DNA from: JALZHR01 sp036388475
GTDB taxonomy: Bacteria; Acidobacteriota; Blastocatellia; Pyrinomonadales; Pyrinomonadaceae
Direction of reading: 5' to 3'
Assembly: GCA_036388475.1 (NCBI GenBank)
Contig: DASVRT010000062.1
Span: 55,237 to 119,236, forward strand
DNA length: 64,000 bases
The notes below the pieces were generated by a model. It was not told the DNA's origin. It made no database searches and saw only the letters and a program-made list of their open reading frames with translations. The position numbers were made by a program, and so were the translations under genes. Positions 44,906 through 52,653 of this stretch are shown piece by piece. The first letter of the stretch is position 1. Every line of letters starts with the position of its first letter.

Positions 44906-45898
44906 CTATTTAAAACTTTCGGGATGCAAATCCTTTGCCATCCGCTCCAGCGCCTCGACAATTCTTGGACTCGGGCGCGACAGCAAATCGGCGTTGATTC
45001 TAAAAACGCGCCCGTTTTTCACCGCCGGAGAATCTTTGAAAACCTCGTTCGGCTCAGGATTGTCATCGCTTTCCGACAAAATTATCGCTTCCGGCTGCAA
45101 GGCGAGCGCGGTTTCCTTGCTGAATCGCGGATAAGCCGTCGGAACCTGCGCCGTCACGGAAACGCCGCCCGCGCGATTTATAATTTCGGTTAAAAAAGAA
45201 TCCGTGCCGATGGTGAAAAGCGGTTCTTTCGAGATTTGCACGAAAACTTTAACATCCGCCGCCGTCGCGGTTCGCGCCTCGACATCGGCGACGCGACGGC
45301 GCAGCTCGTCAACCTTCCGGCGCGTTTCGTCTTCGGTCCCGAAAATTTCGCCGAGCTGGTACAGATTGCGGTAGACGCCTTCCAAATCTTTCGGATTGGT
45401 GACGAAAACCGTGATGTTTTGCTGTTCCAGCGTTTTGGTAAAGGATTCGATTTGCGAAGCGGTCGAAACAAAAACGATTTGCGGTTTTAAGGCGATAATC
45501 GCTTCCATATTCGGCGCCATCGTGTCGCCGATTTTGCGGATTTTTTCGGCTTCGGCGGGATAATTGCAGAAGGTCGTCACGCCGACGAGCCGGTCGCCCG
45601 CGCCGACGGCGAAAATGTTTTCCGTCAGGTTCGGCGCTAAGGACACGGCGCGCTCGGTTTTCAGCGGAATTTTTACTTTTCGCCCCAAATCGTCGCTGAC
45701 TTCGCGCGACGGCGCGTTTTCGGCGAGATTTGCCTGCCCGCTTTTGCAGGCAGCGAAAGCGAGAAAGCAAACGAGCGGCAAAACGCTCGCCAAACTTTGC
45801 GCGAAATATTTCGCGCAAAGTCGCGCCGCAAAGCGAAACCGTAAATTTTTTCCTGTATTTTCCAAAATAAAAAACCCTGCTTTCCCGCCTCGAAACAT
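44906..45898 (-). CDS. btuF: Cobalamin ABC transporter substrate-binding lipoprotein
   Basis: A periplasmic binding protein of the BtuF/FepB type (330 residues from the ATG at 45898). A lipoprotein signal ends in LAFAAC. The mature part has VSDDLGRKVKIPLKTERAVS, the family motif SLAPNLTENIFAVGAGDRLVG, and a long connecting helix (ETRRKVDELRRRVADVEART), as in helical-backbone binding proteins. The start is uncertain: no Shine-Dalgarno is evident, an ATG at 45988 lies inside or next to the riboswitch, and a TTG at 45865 is possible. A cobalamin riboswitch lies directly upstream. Confidence 0.9.
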   Translation of the reverse strand: MFRGGKAGFFILENTGKNLRFRFAARLCAKYFAQSLASVLPLVCFLAFAACKSGQANLAENAPSREVSDDLGRKVKIPLKTERAVSLAPNLTENIFAVGAGDRLVGVTTFCNYPAEAEKIRKIGDTMAPNMEAIIALKPQIVFVSTASQIESFTKTLEQQNITVFVTNPKDLEGVYRNLYQLGEIFGTEDETRRKVDELRRRVADVEARTATAADVKVFVQISKEPLFTIGTDSFLTEIINRAGGVSVTAQVPTAYPRFSKETALALQPEAIILSESDDNPEPNEVFKDSPAVKNGRVFRINADLLSRPSPRIVEALERMAKDLHPESFK

Positions 45899-45997
45899 CA
45901 AGACAAGCCAGCAAGGTTTTTCACTATAAAAAAGAGTAAAAACGACCCGAACAGCCCGAATATCTTGACGCGAGACATTCAACGGCACAAAACTGCT

Positions 45998-46190
45998 GCG
46001 GGCAGGTCTCCAGACTTAAAGGCGAAAGGCGAAAGGCGAAAGGTGAAATAAGCAACCAGCTGCTTTATTTATCCTTTATCCTTTATCCTTTATCCTTTCC
46101 ACTGTGGCGCGACCGTGCGAGATTTTCACTCGACTTCCCCTTAATTCGCTGCTCCTTTCGGAAAGCGATAACCCGAAGCGTTTTACGATG
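45998..46190 (-). promoter_or_regulatory. Cobalamin riboswitch upstream of btuFCD
   Basis: On the minus strand the order is GGAGCAGCGAATTAA, GGGGAAGTCGAGTGAAAAT, CTCGCACGGTCGCGCCACAG and, after a variable arm, GTCTGGAGACCTGCCC. This matches the B12 aptamer blocks. The variable arm (46018-46098) is again a period-7 hairpin. It should switch off the btuF-btuC-btuD operon when cobalamin is plentiful. Confidence 0.94.
46018..46098. repeat. Heptamer hairpin forming the variable arm of the btuF riboswitch
   Basis: The left arm (46018-46054) holds four AAAGGCG/AAAGGTG units; the right arm (46061-46098) holds TTTATCC units. The arms pair through G-U and A-T pairs, with AAATAAGCA / TGCTTTATTT near the loop. 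The unit differs from that in the btuB riboswitch. Confidence 0.85.
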
Positions 46191-46208
46191 AAAAGAACAC
46201 TAATCCGG

Positions 46209-46364
46209 CTCTGAAAGCATACGCGAATTTGCCGAACCGGATGAAAGGCAAGTTAGCACGGACGGCGGCGGAATGTCAAAAATGGAAATGGCGGTCAGCT
46301 TCAAGCGGTCGGAGTTCGGGATTTAAAACTAATCCTAAATCCTGACGGCTGACGACTGACCGCT
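46209..46364. repeat. Two inverted repeats between the riboswitch and glgC
   Basis: ATCCGGCT (46211-46218 region) faces AACCGGAT (about 46241-46250), a stem upstream of the btuF riboswitch. A second element (46289-46364) has GGCGGTCAGC, AAGCGGTCGG on the left and CTGACGGCTGACGACTGACC on the right with AATCCTAAATCCTG between, in period-7 style. Confidence 0.55.
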
Positions 46365-46379
46365 ATCTCATAAAACCTC

Positions 46380-46408
46380 TTGAAATCACAAACGCTTACG
46401 GCTATTCT
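46380..46408 (+). promoter_or_regulatory. Probable glgC promoter
   Basis: TTGAAA (46380-46385), a 17-base spacer and TATTCT (46403-46408) lie 40 bases before the glgC start. Confidence 0.45.
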
Positions 46409-46447
46409 GAAATAAAGTGTTTTCAAAACGATTCCCTTTTTAATTTT

Positions 46448-47743
46448 ATGGCGCAATACGACAACGTGGTGGCGGTTATCTTAGGCGGCGGCGCGGGCAC
46501 GCGGCTTTTTCCTTTGACGCAGCATCGCTCGAAACCGGCGGTTCCGCTCGGCGGAAAATATCGTCTGATTGACGTTCCGGTTTCGAATTGCATCAATTCG
46601 GGCGTGACGCAGATTTTTGTTTTGACGCAGTATAATTCGGCTTCGCTGAATCGTCACATCTCGCGCACGTATCGCTTTTCGAGCTTTTCGACAGGTTTTG
46701 TCGAAGTGCTCGCCGCCGAACAGCGCAAAGACAGCCCCGATTGGTTTCAGGGCACGGCGGACGCGGTGCGCCAGACTTTGCCGCACCTGCGCGACTGGCG
46801 CATCGACACGCTTTTGATTTTGTCGGGCGACCATCTTTACCGGATGGATTATCGCAAATTTTTGCAGCGCCATTTCGACACCAAAGCCGACCTCACCGTT
46901 TCCGTGATTCCCTCGCGGCGCGAAGATGCCGAGGAATTTGGTTTGCTGAAAACGGACGAAGCCGGAAAAATCATCGAATTCAAGGAAAAACCGAAAGGCG
47001 AAGCCCTCGAAGCGATGCGCGTGGACACGACGAATTTCGGTTTAACAAAGGAAGAATCGGAAGCGCGCCCGTTTCTGGCTTCGATGGGAATTTACGTTTT
47101 TAATTATAAATATCTGGTCGGGCTGCTCAATCGCGACGCTTCGTGGGTCGATTTCGGGCGCGAGATAATTCCGGCGGCGATTAAGGAATCGAACGTGCAG
47201 GCGCATCTTTTTCAGGATTACTGGGAGGACATCGGGACGATTCGCGCTTTTTACGAGGCGAATCTGGACTTGGCGTCGCCCTTGCCGAAATTTAATTTCT
47301 TTAACACGGACGCGCCGATTTACACGCGCAGCCGTTATCTGCCGCCGTCGAAAGTTCACGACTGCGACATCGACAATTCGATGGTCAGCGAGGGCTGTAT
47401 CTTAAACGGCGTACAGGCGCGGCGCTCGATAATCGGCTTGCGCAGCCGCATCGACCAGGGCGCGAAACTGGAAAACGCCATCGTTATGGGCGCGGATTTT
47501 TTCGAGTCGTTCGAGGAAATGAAATATAATTTCGAGCGCGGCGTGCCGCACATCGGCATCGGCGAAAATTCCGTCATTCGCCGCGCGATTATCGACAAAA
47601 ACGCGCGCATCGGCAAAAACGTGCAGCTCGTCAACGCGCGCGGCATCGAACACGCCGAAGACGCCGAAGGCTGTTACTACATCCGCGAAGGCATCATCAT
47701 CGTGCCGAAAAACGCGACGATTCGCGACGGCACGATTGTGTAA
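46448..47743 (+). CDS. glgC: Glucose-1-phosphate adenylyltransferase
   Basis: A 431-residue ADP-glucose pyrophosphorylase that makes ADP-glucose from ATP and glucose 1-phosphate for glycogen. The nucleotide site AVILGGGAGTRLFPLTQHRS with SKPAVPLGGKYRLIDVPVSN, the catalytic region LILSGDHLYRMDY, and the C-terminal left-handed beta helix (IDKNARIGKNVQLVNARG) are intact. No other glycogen genes are adjacent. The ATG has no Shine-Dalgarno. Confidence 0.97.
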   Translation: MAQYDNVVAVILGGGAGTRLFPLTQHRSKPAVPLGGKYRLIDVPVSNCINSGVTQIFVLTQYNSASLNRHISRTYRFSSFSTGFVEVLAAEQRKDSPDWFQGTADAVRQTLPHLRDWRIDTLLILSGDHLYRMDYRKFLQRHFDTKADLTVSVIPSRREDAEEFGLLKTDEAGKIIEFKEKPKGEALEAMRVDTTNFGLTKEESEARPFLASMGIYVFNYKYLVGLLNRDASWVDFGREIIPAAIKESNVQAHLFQDYWEDIGTIRAFYEANLDLASPLPKFNFFNTDAPIYTRSRYLPPSKVHDCDIDNSMVSEGCILNGVQARRSIIGLRSRIDQGAKLENAIVMGADFFESFEEMKYNFERGVPHIGIGENSVIRRAIIDKNARIGKNVQLVNARGIEHAEDAEGCYYIREGIIIVPKNATIRDGTIV

Positions 47744-47750
47744 ACACACC

Positions 47751-47850
47751 GCAAAATGCCAGGTGCAAAAGGCAAAATGGAAGAACGGATTTAATTCTAA
47801 ATCCCGAATCCTAAATCCTGATATTCTGCCTTTTGCACCTGGCATTTTGC
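47751..47850. repeat. Perfect 24-bp inverted repeat after glgC with a nested repeat
   Basis: The left arm 47751-47774 and right arm 47827-47850 are exact reverse complements over 24 bases (GCAAAATGCCAGGTGC and so on). The interior (47790-47822) carries AAATCCC/GAATCCT period-7 units. Confidence 0.85.
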
Positions 47851-47972
47851 ATTTATCAGACGAAGCGTCTAAAATCTCGCCAACAGTTTTACCCGTTCTT
47901 GTAACACGAAATTCAATCGTCATCATTAATCTTTGAATGTCTTGCAGAAACAGCAAATAAAAGGAGAAAACT

Positions 47973-49358
47973 GTGAAAAAACGATTTGTGGCGGCGATTT
48001 CCGTCGCCATTACACTGGTCGCGGCGTGTGCGTTTGTCGGGCAGTTTACGGTCAATTCGCAAACTTCCACACTTTTAGACGAAGGTTTCGAAGCGGGCGG
48101 CAAAACGGCTTACGCCGCCGCCAATGTCGCTCTCGGTTCGGGCAGCTGGTATCTCGAAGAAGCCTTAACGGGCAATACGACGAGCGACCGCAAAACGGGT
48201 TCGTGGTCGGCGCGCGTCCGCGACCTCGGCAAAGTGCGGATGAATTTTAATCTCGCCGGCGCGGGAACGGTGACGGTTCAGCACGCCAAATACGGCGCGG
48301 ACGCGAGCAGCACGTGGGAACTCTGGAAATCGACCAACAGCGGCTCGACGTGGACGAAAGTCGGCTCGACCGTCACCACGGGTTCGACTAGCTTACAGAC
48401 GGCGAGCTTTACGGTGAACGACGCGGGCGCGATTCGTTTTGAAATCCGCAAAGTTTCGGGCGGCGCAAACCGCGTCAATATTGATAACCTCGCCGTCACG
48501 GCTTACGGCTTGGCGACGCCGACCCCGACGCCGCCCGTTTCGACGAGCGTTCATCTGACGATGGGCAACCCGTCCGGCGCGCTTCCCGATTCCGGTTTTC
48601 CGACGAATTATTTGATGGAAAAACCGCAATACGCGATGTCGTATCACCGCGACGACGGCAGACCGAACTGGGTCGCCTGGCATCTGGATACGAGCTGGTT
48701 CGGTTCGACGCCGCGGCAGGACGATTTTCGCTCCGACACGACGCTGCCGGCGGGCTGGTATCGCGTCGCGGCGGCGGATTTTTCCGGTTCGGGCTACGAC
48801 CGCGGGCATATGTGTCCTTCGGCGGACAGAACGAAAACAATCGCGGATAATTCTTCGACCTTCCTGATGACGAATATGATTCCGCAAGCGCCGGACAACA
48901 ACCAGCAGACGTGGGCGAATCTGGAAACCTACGGTCGGACGCTGGCAAACGGCGGCAACGAGCTTTATATCATTTCCGGCGGGCAGGGCACGACCGGCTT
49001 TATCGCCAACGGTCACGTCGCCGTTCCGGCTTATACGTGGAAAGTGATTATGGTTTTGCCGGGCGGATTAAACGATGTCACGCGCGTCACGAGTTCGACC
49101 AGATTAATCGCCGTCTGGATGCCGAATCAGAACGGCATCAGCACCGATTGGCGCACGTTCCGCGTCAGCGTCGATTACGTCGAATCGATGACCGGCTACG
49201 ACTTTTTCGCCAACGTGCCGGACGCCGTCGAATCGCAAATCGAATCGGCGATTGACAATCAATTAATCGAAGATTGGGAAATGATGCCGGACAAAGCGGC
49301 GATTGAAGAAGCCTTAGCCGAATCGGCGGACGTGAAACCGGAAACGGACAGAAGATAG
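47973..49358 (+). CDS. Secreted DNA/RNA non-specific endonuclease with a beta-sandwich domain
   Basis: A 461-residue exported protein with a GTG start after AAGGAG and a signal peptide (to about residue 30). Residues 35-180 are a Gly/Ser/Thr-rich beta domain resembling carbohydrate-binding or adhesion modules (WELWKSTNSGSTWTKVGST). After a Thr-Pro linker, residues 190-420 form a NUC1-type (beta-beta-alpha metal) nuclease with DRGHMCPSADR (Asp276-His279, His279 the general base) and the metal-site Asn in QQTWANLE. It probably degrades extracellular nucleic acid for nutrients or defence. Confidence 0.93.
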   Translation: MKKRFVAAISVAITLVAACAFVGQFTVNSQTSTLLDEGFEAGGKTAYAAANVALGSGSWYLEEALTGNTTSDRKTGSWSARVRDLGKVRMNFNLAGAGTVTVQHAKYGADASSTWELWKSTNSGSTWTKVGSTVTTGSTSLQTASFTVNDAGAIRFEIRKVSGGANRVNIDNLAVTAYGLATPTPTPPVSTSVHLTMGNPSGALPDSGFPTNYLMEKPQYAMSYHRDDGRPNWVAWHLDTSWFGSTPRQDDFRSDTTLPAGWYRVAAADFSGSGYDRGHMCPSADRTKTIADNSSTFLMTNMIPQAPDNNQQTWANLETYGRTLANGGNELYIISGGQGTTGFIANGHVAVPAYTWKVIMVLPGGLNDVTRVTSSTRLIAVWMPNQNGISTDWRTFRVSVDYVESMTGYDFFANVPDAVESQIESAIDNQLIEDWEMMPDKAAIEEALAESADVKPETDRR

Positions 49359-49367
49359 TTATTAAAC

Positions 49368-49423
49368 GCAAAACGCAAAGGGCAAAATGGAAGAATTAAC
49401 TTCATTTGCCCTTTGCGTTTTGC
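49368..49423. repeat. Inverted repeat of AAAACGC/AAAGGGC units after the nuclease gene
   Basis: GCAAAACGCAAAGGGCAAA (from 49368) pairs with TTTGCCCTTTGCGTTTTGC (to 49423), an exact 19-bp stem with a loop of about 18 bases. Confidence 0.85.
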
Positions 49424-49444
49424 ATTAATTACGCTTCGTTTTTG

Positions 49445-49768
49445 TTACAAATTCCGGTAAATTCGCGTATTCAAAGGTGAACGACGCAAATTCACAACTG
49501 ACCGGCGAACATTCATAAGTAACCGGCAGAGATTCACAACCGACCGGCAGAGATTCACAAGTGCCCGATGAAGATTCACAGGTGAAGAACGAGCATTCAC
49601 AACCGTTGATTGAAGATTCACAAGCGTTGACCGGACATTCACAAGCGTTGAACGAAGATTCACAACCGTTGATTGAACATTCACAGCCGTTGACTGAAGA
49701 TTCACAGTCGTTGACTGAACATTCACAAGCGTTGATTGAAGATTCACAAGCGTTGAACGAAGATTCAC
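49445..49768 (-). CDS. Possible heptapeptide-repeat protein from the 21-bp array
   Basis: Starting from a GTG at 49768 the minus frame stays open through the whole array (107 residues), built of seven-residue repeats of the form VNLQSTL, VNVQSTT, VNLQSTA, with the C-terminal part more Arg/Cys-rich. It lies 59 bases after the VWFA gene on the same strand. No Shine-Dalgarno is seen. The plus frame is broken by a stop. Whether it is translated is unknown. Confidence 0.3.
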   Translation of the reverse strand: MNLRSTLVNLQSTLVNVQSTTVNLQSTAVNVQSTVVNLRSTLVNVRSTLVNLQSTVVNARSSPVNLHRALVNLCRSVVNLCRLLMNVRRSVVNLRRSPLNTRIYRNL

Positions 49769-49780
49769 AGCTAAAATCTT
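49470..49780. repeat. 21-bp tandem array, about 15 units in perfect register
   Basis: The anchor TTCA occurs at 49470, 49491, 49512, 49533 and every 21 bases to 49764 with no insertion or deletion. The consensus on the plus strand is about GATTCACAAGCGTTGAACGAA, with units varying mainly at positions coding for the middle of the heptapeptide. The array lies in the 470-base gap between the nuclease and VWFA genes. Confidence 0.92.
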
Positions 49781-49827
49781 AAAATCAGGGAAAATTTAAG
49801 CCCTTGAAAGACAGTCAGACGGGCAAA

Positions 49828-51027
49828 TCAGCTTTTCTTCTCTTTTTTCCCGACGATATAGCTGTCGCGCGCTTTGACGACCAAACCCTGCTTGTTCGAC
49901 CGCACTTTGATTTTCCGGCGCTGTCCGGTTTTGCCTTCGTCCTTCGGATAATAGCCGAGACTGTAAAGCTGTCTCAGTTCCGCGGCGATGTTTGAAAAGG
50001 CGAGCGCGAGATTCGCCGTCGTGCGGGCTTGATGAACTCTGCCGCCCGTGCGCGCCGCCAATTCGCCCAGATACTCGGTCGCTTTTCGATAATCTTCGGC
50101 GCTCGTTCCCTGGCTGCTCGGCGTTCCGATGCCGCCGCCGGAACCGGGCAGCGGAAACGGAAACGGCGAAGGATTATTCGGCGGCAAAGGCAGCCCGGTC
50201 GGGTTCGGCTGCGTGATTATCGGCTTGTTTTTAATCGCCTGCACGTCGTTATACGTATCGTATTGAATCGGGTAAATCAGCGCGTCGAGCTCCAACGCGT
50301 TGCTGATGTTTTTCATCGCGTCGGCGCGGCGGCTGCTCGTATCGACGCCGTCGGTAAACAGCACAATCGACTTGCGACCCTGAATTTTTTTGAAGCGTTC
50401 ATTGATGACCATATCGACCGCTTCGTAGAGACTCGTGCCGGATTCGATACGCGAGCTGCGGATGGCGGATTGTATCCGCTGGCGGTCGCTGGTCGCTTCG
50501 CACAAAACGTAAACCTGCTCGGAAAACGAGACGACCAGAACCTTGTCGTTCGGGCGCAATTGCGCGGTAAAAGCGATGGCGGCGTTTTGAATCTCGTTGA
50601 TTTTAAACGTGGTGGAAAGGCTCATATCCAAAACGAGCGCGACCGTAAAAGGCTGTTCCTCGTTGGAAAAATAAGCGATTTCCTGCTCGACGTCGTTTTC
50701 AAAAACCTTGAAATCTTCCTTTTTCAGCCCGCCGATAAACCGATTGTCGCGGTCGGAAATGCGCACGGGAATCGTCACTAAATTAGTGTTGACGCTGATG
50801 ACCTCGCCGTCGTCCACCGCCGCTTCATTCGGCGCAGTTGCGGTCGGCGCGGTTTCTTCGGTCGGAGTCGCTTGCGGCTTCGGCGTTTCGACCGGCTTCG
50901 GCTCGCGTTTATTGGCTTTGCCGCTGCCGTCGGTGGTGGTTGTGGTTACGCGGCGCGCCTGGGCAAAAATTCCGGCTGAGTTGAAAAGAAAAAATATAGA
51001 CAAAAAAACGACCGCAAACTTTTTCAT
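49828..51027 (-). CDS. VWFA-domain exported protein (acidobacterial type)
   Basis: A 399-residue protein with a signal peptide (cleavage near IFAQ), a Thr/Pro/Glu linker (about 25-75), and the segment VISVNTNLVTIPVRISDRD characteristic of acidobacterial VWFA proteins. A von Willebrand A domain follows with the metal-site motif DMSLST, FTDGVDTS and a conserved Thr in ESGTSLYEAV. The C-terminus has a repeated structure ending in RRKIKVRSNKQGLVVKARD. It binds partners at the cell surface or in the periplasm; targets are unknown. A close paralogue is next to it. Confidence 0.9.
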   Translation of the reverse strand: MKKFAVVFLSIFFLFNSAGIFAQARRVTTTTTDGSGKANKREPKPVETPKPQATPTEETAPTATAPNEAAVDDGEVISVNTNLVTIPVRISDRDNRFIGGLKKEDFKVFENDVEQEIAYFSNEEQPFTVALVLDMSLSTTFKINEIQNAAIAFTAQLRPNDKVLVVSFSEQVYVLCEATSDRQRIQSAIRSSRIESGTSLYEAVDMVINERFKKIQGRKSIVLFTDGVDTSSRRADAMKNISNALELDALIYPIQYDTYNDVQAIKNKPIITQPNPTGLPLPPNNPSPFPFPLPGSGGGIGTPSSQGTSAEDYRKATEYLGELAARTGGRVHQARTTANLALAFSNIAAELRQLYSLGYYPKDEGKTGQRRKIKVRSNKQGLVVKARDSYIVGKKEKKS

Positions 51028-51110
51028 TATCTTCGACTCCGTTTCGCTTTGGTAAACTTCGGTTGGCTATTGTAATGATGCGACGGAGCAAGGAAAAGAT
51101 GCAACCGCAG

Positions 51111-51197
51111 GAAAGGCAAAAGGCAAAAGTAAAAAGGCAAAAGTAAAAATAAAGATTTTATTCGTGACTTTTCCCTTTCGCCTTTCGCCTTTCGCCG
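51111..51197. repeat. Inverted repeat of AAGGCAA heptamers between the VWFA genes
   Basis: The left arm holds AAGGCAA, AAGGCAA, AAGTAAA units; the right arm has TTTCGCC repeated three times. It sits between the two tandem paralogues. Confidence 0.8.
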
Positions 51198-51200
51198 TTA

Positions 51201-52499
51201 TTAGAACGGCAGCCTGTTTATAATGCGCGGCGGCTGTCTGGTCGGCGTTCGATTAGTCTGCGCTCCGATTCCGCCGACGATGTAGCTGTTTTTGGCGCGG
51301 ACAACGGCATTCGGACGCGAAACGCGCACTTTGATTTGCTTGCGCTGCCCGTTTTGACCGGCTGTTTCCGGATAATAACCAATCGTGTATTGCCGCCTGA
51401 GTTCTTCGGCAATGCCCGAAAAAGCGGCGTCGAGATTGGCGGAAGTGTTTGCCTGAAAAATTCTGCCGCCCGAATTTCGCGCCAGTTCATCGAGATAACG
51501 CGCGCCTCTGACGTAATCTTCGCGACTGCCGCCCGCGCTGCCGCCGCCCTGCGGATAACCGCCGCCGTAAGTTCCGCCGCTCAGAATATCGCCCAGAATA
51601 TCGCCGAATCTTCTGTTGCCGCGCCGCCGGCGCGGATAACCGTAACCGCCGCCGCCGGATTGCCCGCCGCCCATATCGCTGTAGGTATCGTAGCGAATCG
51701 GGTAAATCAACGCTTCCGATTCTTCGGCGTCACGGATTGTGCTTTCGTAGCTGGCGCGGCTTGAAGTCGTATCGACGCCGTCGGTAAACAAAACAATCGC
51801 TTTGCGTCCCTCAATCTGTCTTAACTGGCGATTAAGCGCATCGCCGACCGCTTCATAGAGGCTCGTTCCATTGCCGAAATCCGCCTGCAAAATCGCGTTT
51901 CGCAAAACGGAGCGATTATTTGTCGCCGGACTTAAAACGTGAACGCGCTCGTCAAAAGAGATGACCACGACGCGGTCGTTTTGTCTGAGTTGATTGACAA
52001 AAGCGATTGCCGCATCCTGAATCTCGGTGATTTTATACTGCGTCGAAGGGCTGACGTCAATCAGCAGAACGACCGTGAAAGGCTGTTCGACCGAAGCGAA
52101 ATTTTCGATTTTCTGCGGCACGCCGTCTTCAAAAATCTGAAAATCCTGTTGCCGCAAGCCGGAAACGAAACGCCCGTCGCGGTCGAGCACGGCAACCGGA
52201 ATCGTCACCAGGTTCGTTTCCACGCGAATCACATCGTCTTCTTCTATCACTTCATCGCTGCCGGTCGGCGTCGAGCCGGGCTTCGGCGTCGAGGTCGGCG
52301 TCGGATTCGTGCGCTGCGTCTCGCCGCCGATTAAAACCGGCGGGCGGTTTCTGTCGCTCGTCGGATTTTGCGTTTGCGAATCGGCAGGCGGAGGCGTCGG
52401 CGTCGGGCTGACGCGCGGGCGTGAAGGAACGGTCGTCTGCGCCAAAGCGTTACAGCCAAAGAGGCTTACGCACAACAAAACATATAAGATTTTTCTCAT
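51201..52499 (-). CDS. VWFA-domain exported protein, paralogue of the preceding gene
   Basis: A 432-residue protein laid out as its neighbour: signal peptide (cleavage near ALAQ), Thr/Pro-rich linker (about 22-80), the segment VIRVETNLVTIPVAVLDRDG, and a VWA domain with DVSPST, FTDGVDTT and GNGTSLYEAVGDAL. It differs by a Gly/Arg/Tyr-rich insert (GGGQSGGGGYGYPRRRRGN and onward) before the last helix. Both end in a KIKVR/QIKVR strand and an YIVGG-like tail. The two come from tandem duplication. Confidence 0.9.
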   Translation of the reverse strand: MRKILYVLLCVSLFGCNALAQTTVPSRPRVSPTPTPPPADSQTQNPTSDRNRPPVLIGGETQRTNPTPTSTPKPGSTPTGSDEVIEEDDVIRVETNLVTIPVAVLDRDGRFVSGLRQQDFQIFEDGVPQKIENFASVEQPFTVVLLIDVSPSTQYKITEIQDAAIAFVNQLRQNDRVVVISFDERVHVLSPATNNRSVLRNAILQADFGNGTSLYEAVGDALNRQLRQIEGRKAIVLFTDGVDTTSSRASYESTIRDAEESEALIYPIRYDTYSDMGGGQSGGGGYGYPRRRRGNRRFGDILGDILSGGTYGGGYPQGGGSAGGSREDYVRGARYLDELARNSGGRIFQANTSANLDAAFSGIAEELRRQYTIGYYPETAGQNGQRKQIKVRVSRPNAVVRAKNSYIVGGIGAQTNRTPTRQPPRIINRLPF

Positions 52500-52603
52500 T
52501 TCAGAATCTCCAAGCGGATTGGCGTTCTTTAGGGAAGAGAAAACGCTTCGTTTTGATTATGGTTTCTAATATTTAGATGTCCGAAACTTCCGCTTGGTCT
52601 TAA

Positions 52604-52653
52604 TAACTGAGAAGTGAGAATTATTTTCAATCTCACTTCTCACTTCTCAGTTA
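52604..52653. repeat. Inverted repeat of GAAGTGA units at the serine hydrolase 3' end
   Basis: TAACTGAGAAGTGAGA (52604-52619) faces TCTCACTTCTCACTTCTCAGTTA (52631-52653); the right side has one extra 7-base unit and includes the gene's stop codon. Confidence 0.8.

Noticed and set aside
49470..49780. CRISPR array
   Set aside because: The 21-base units are contiguous with no spacers and vary along their whole length, and there are no cas genes. It is a tandem repeat.
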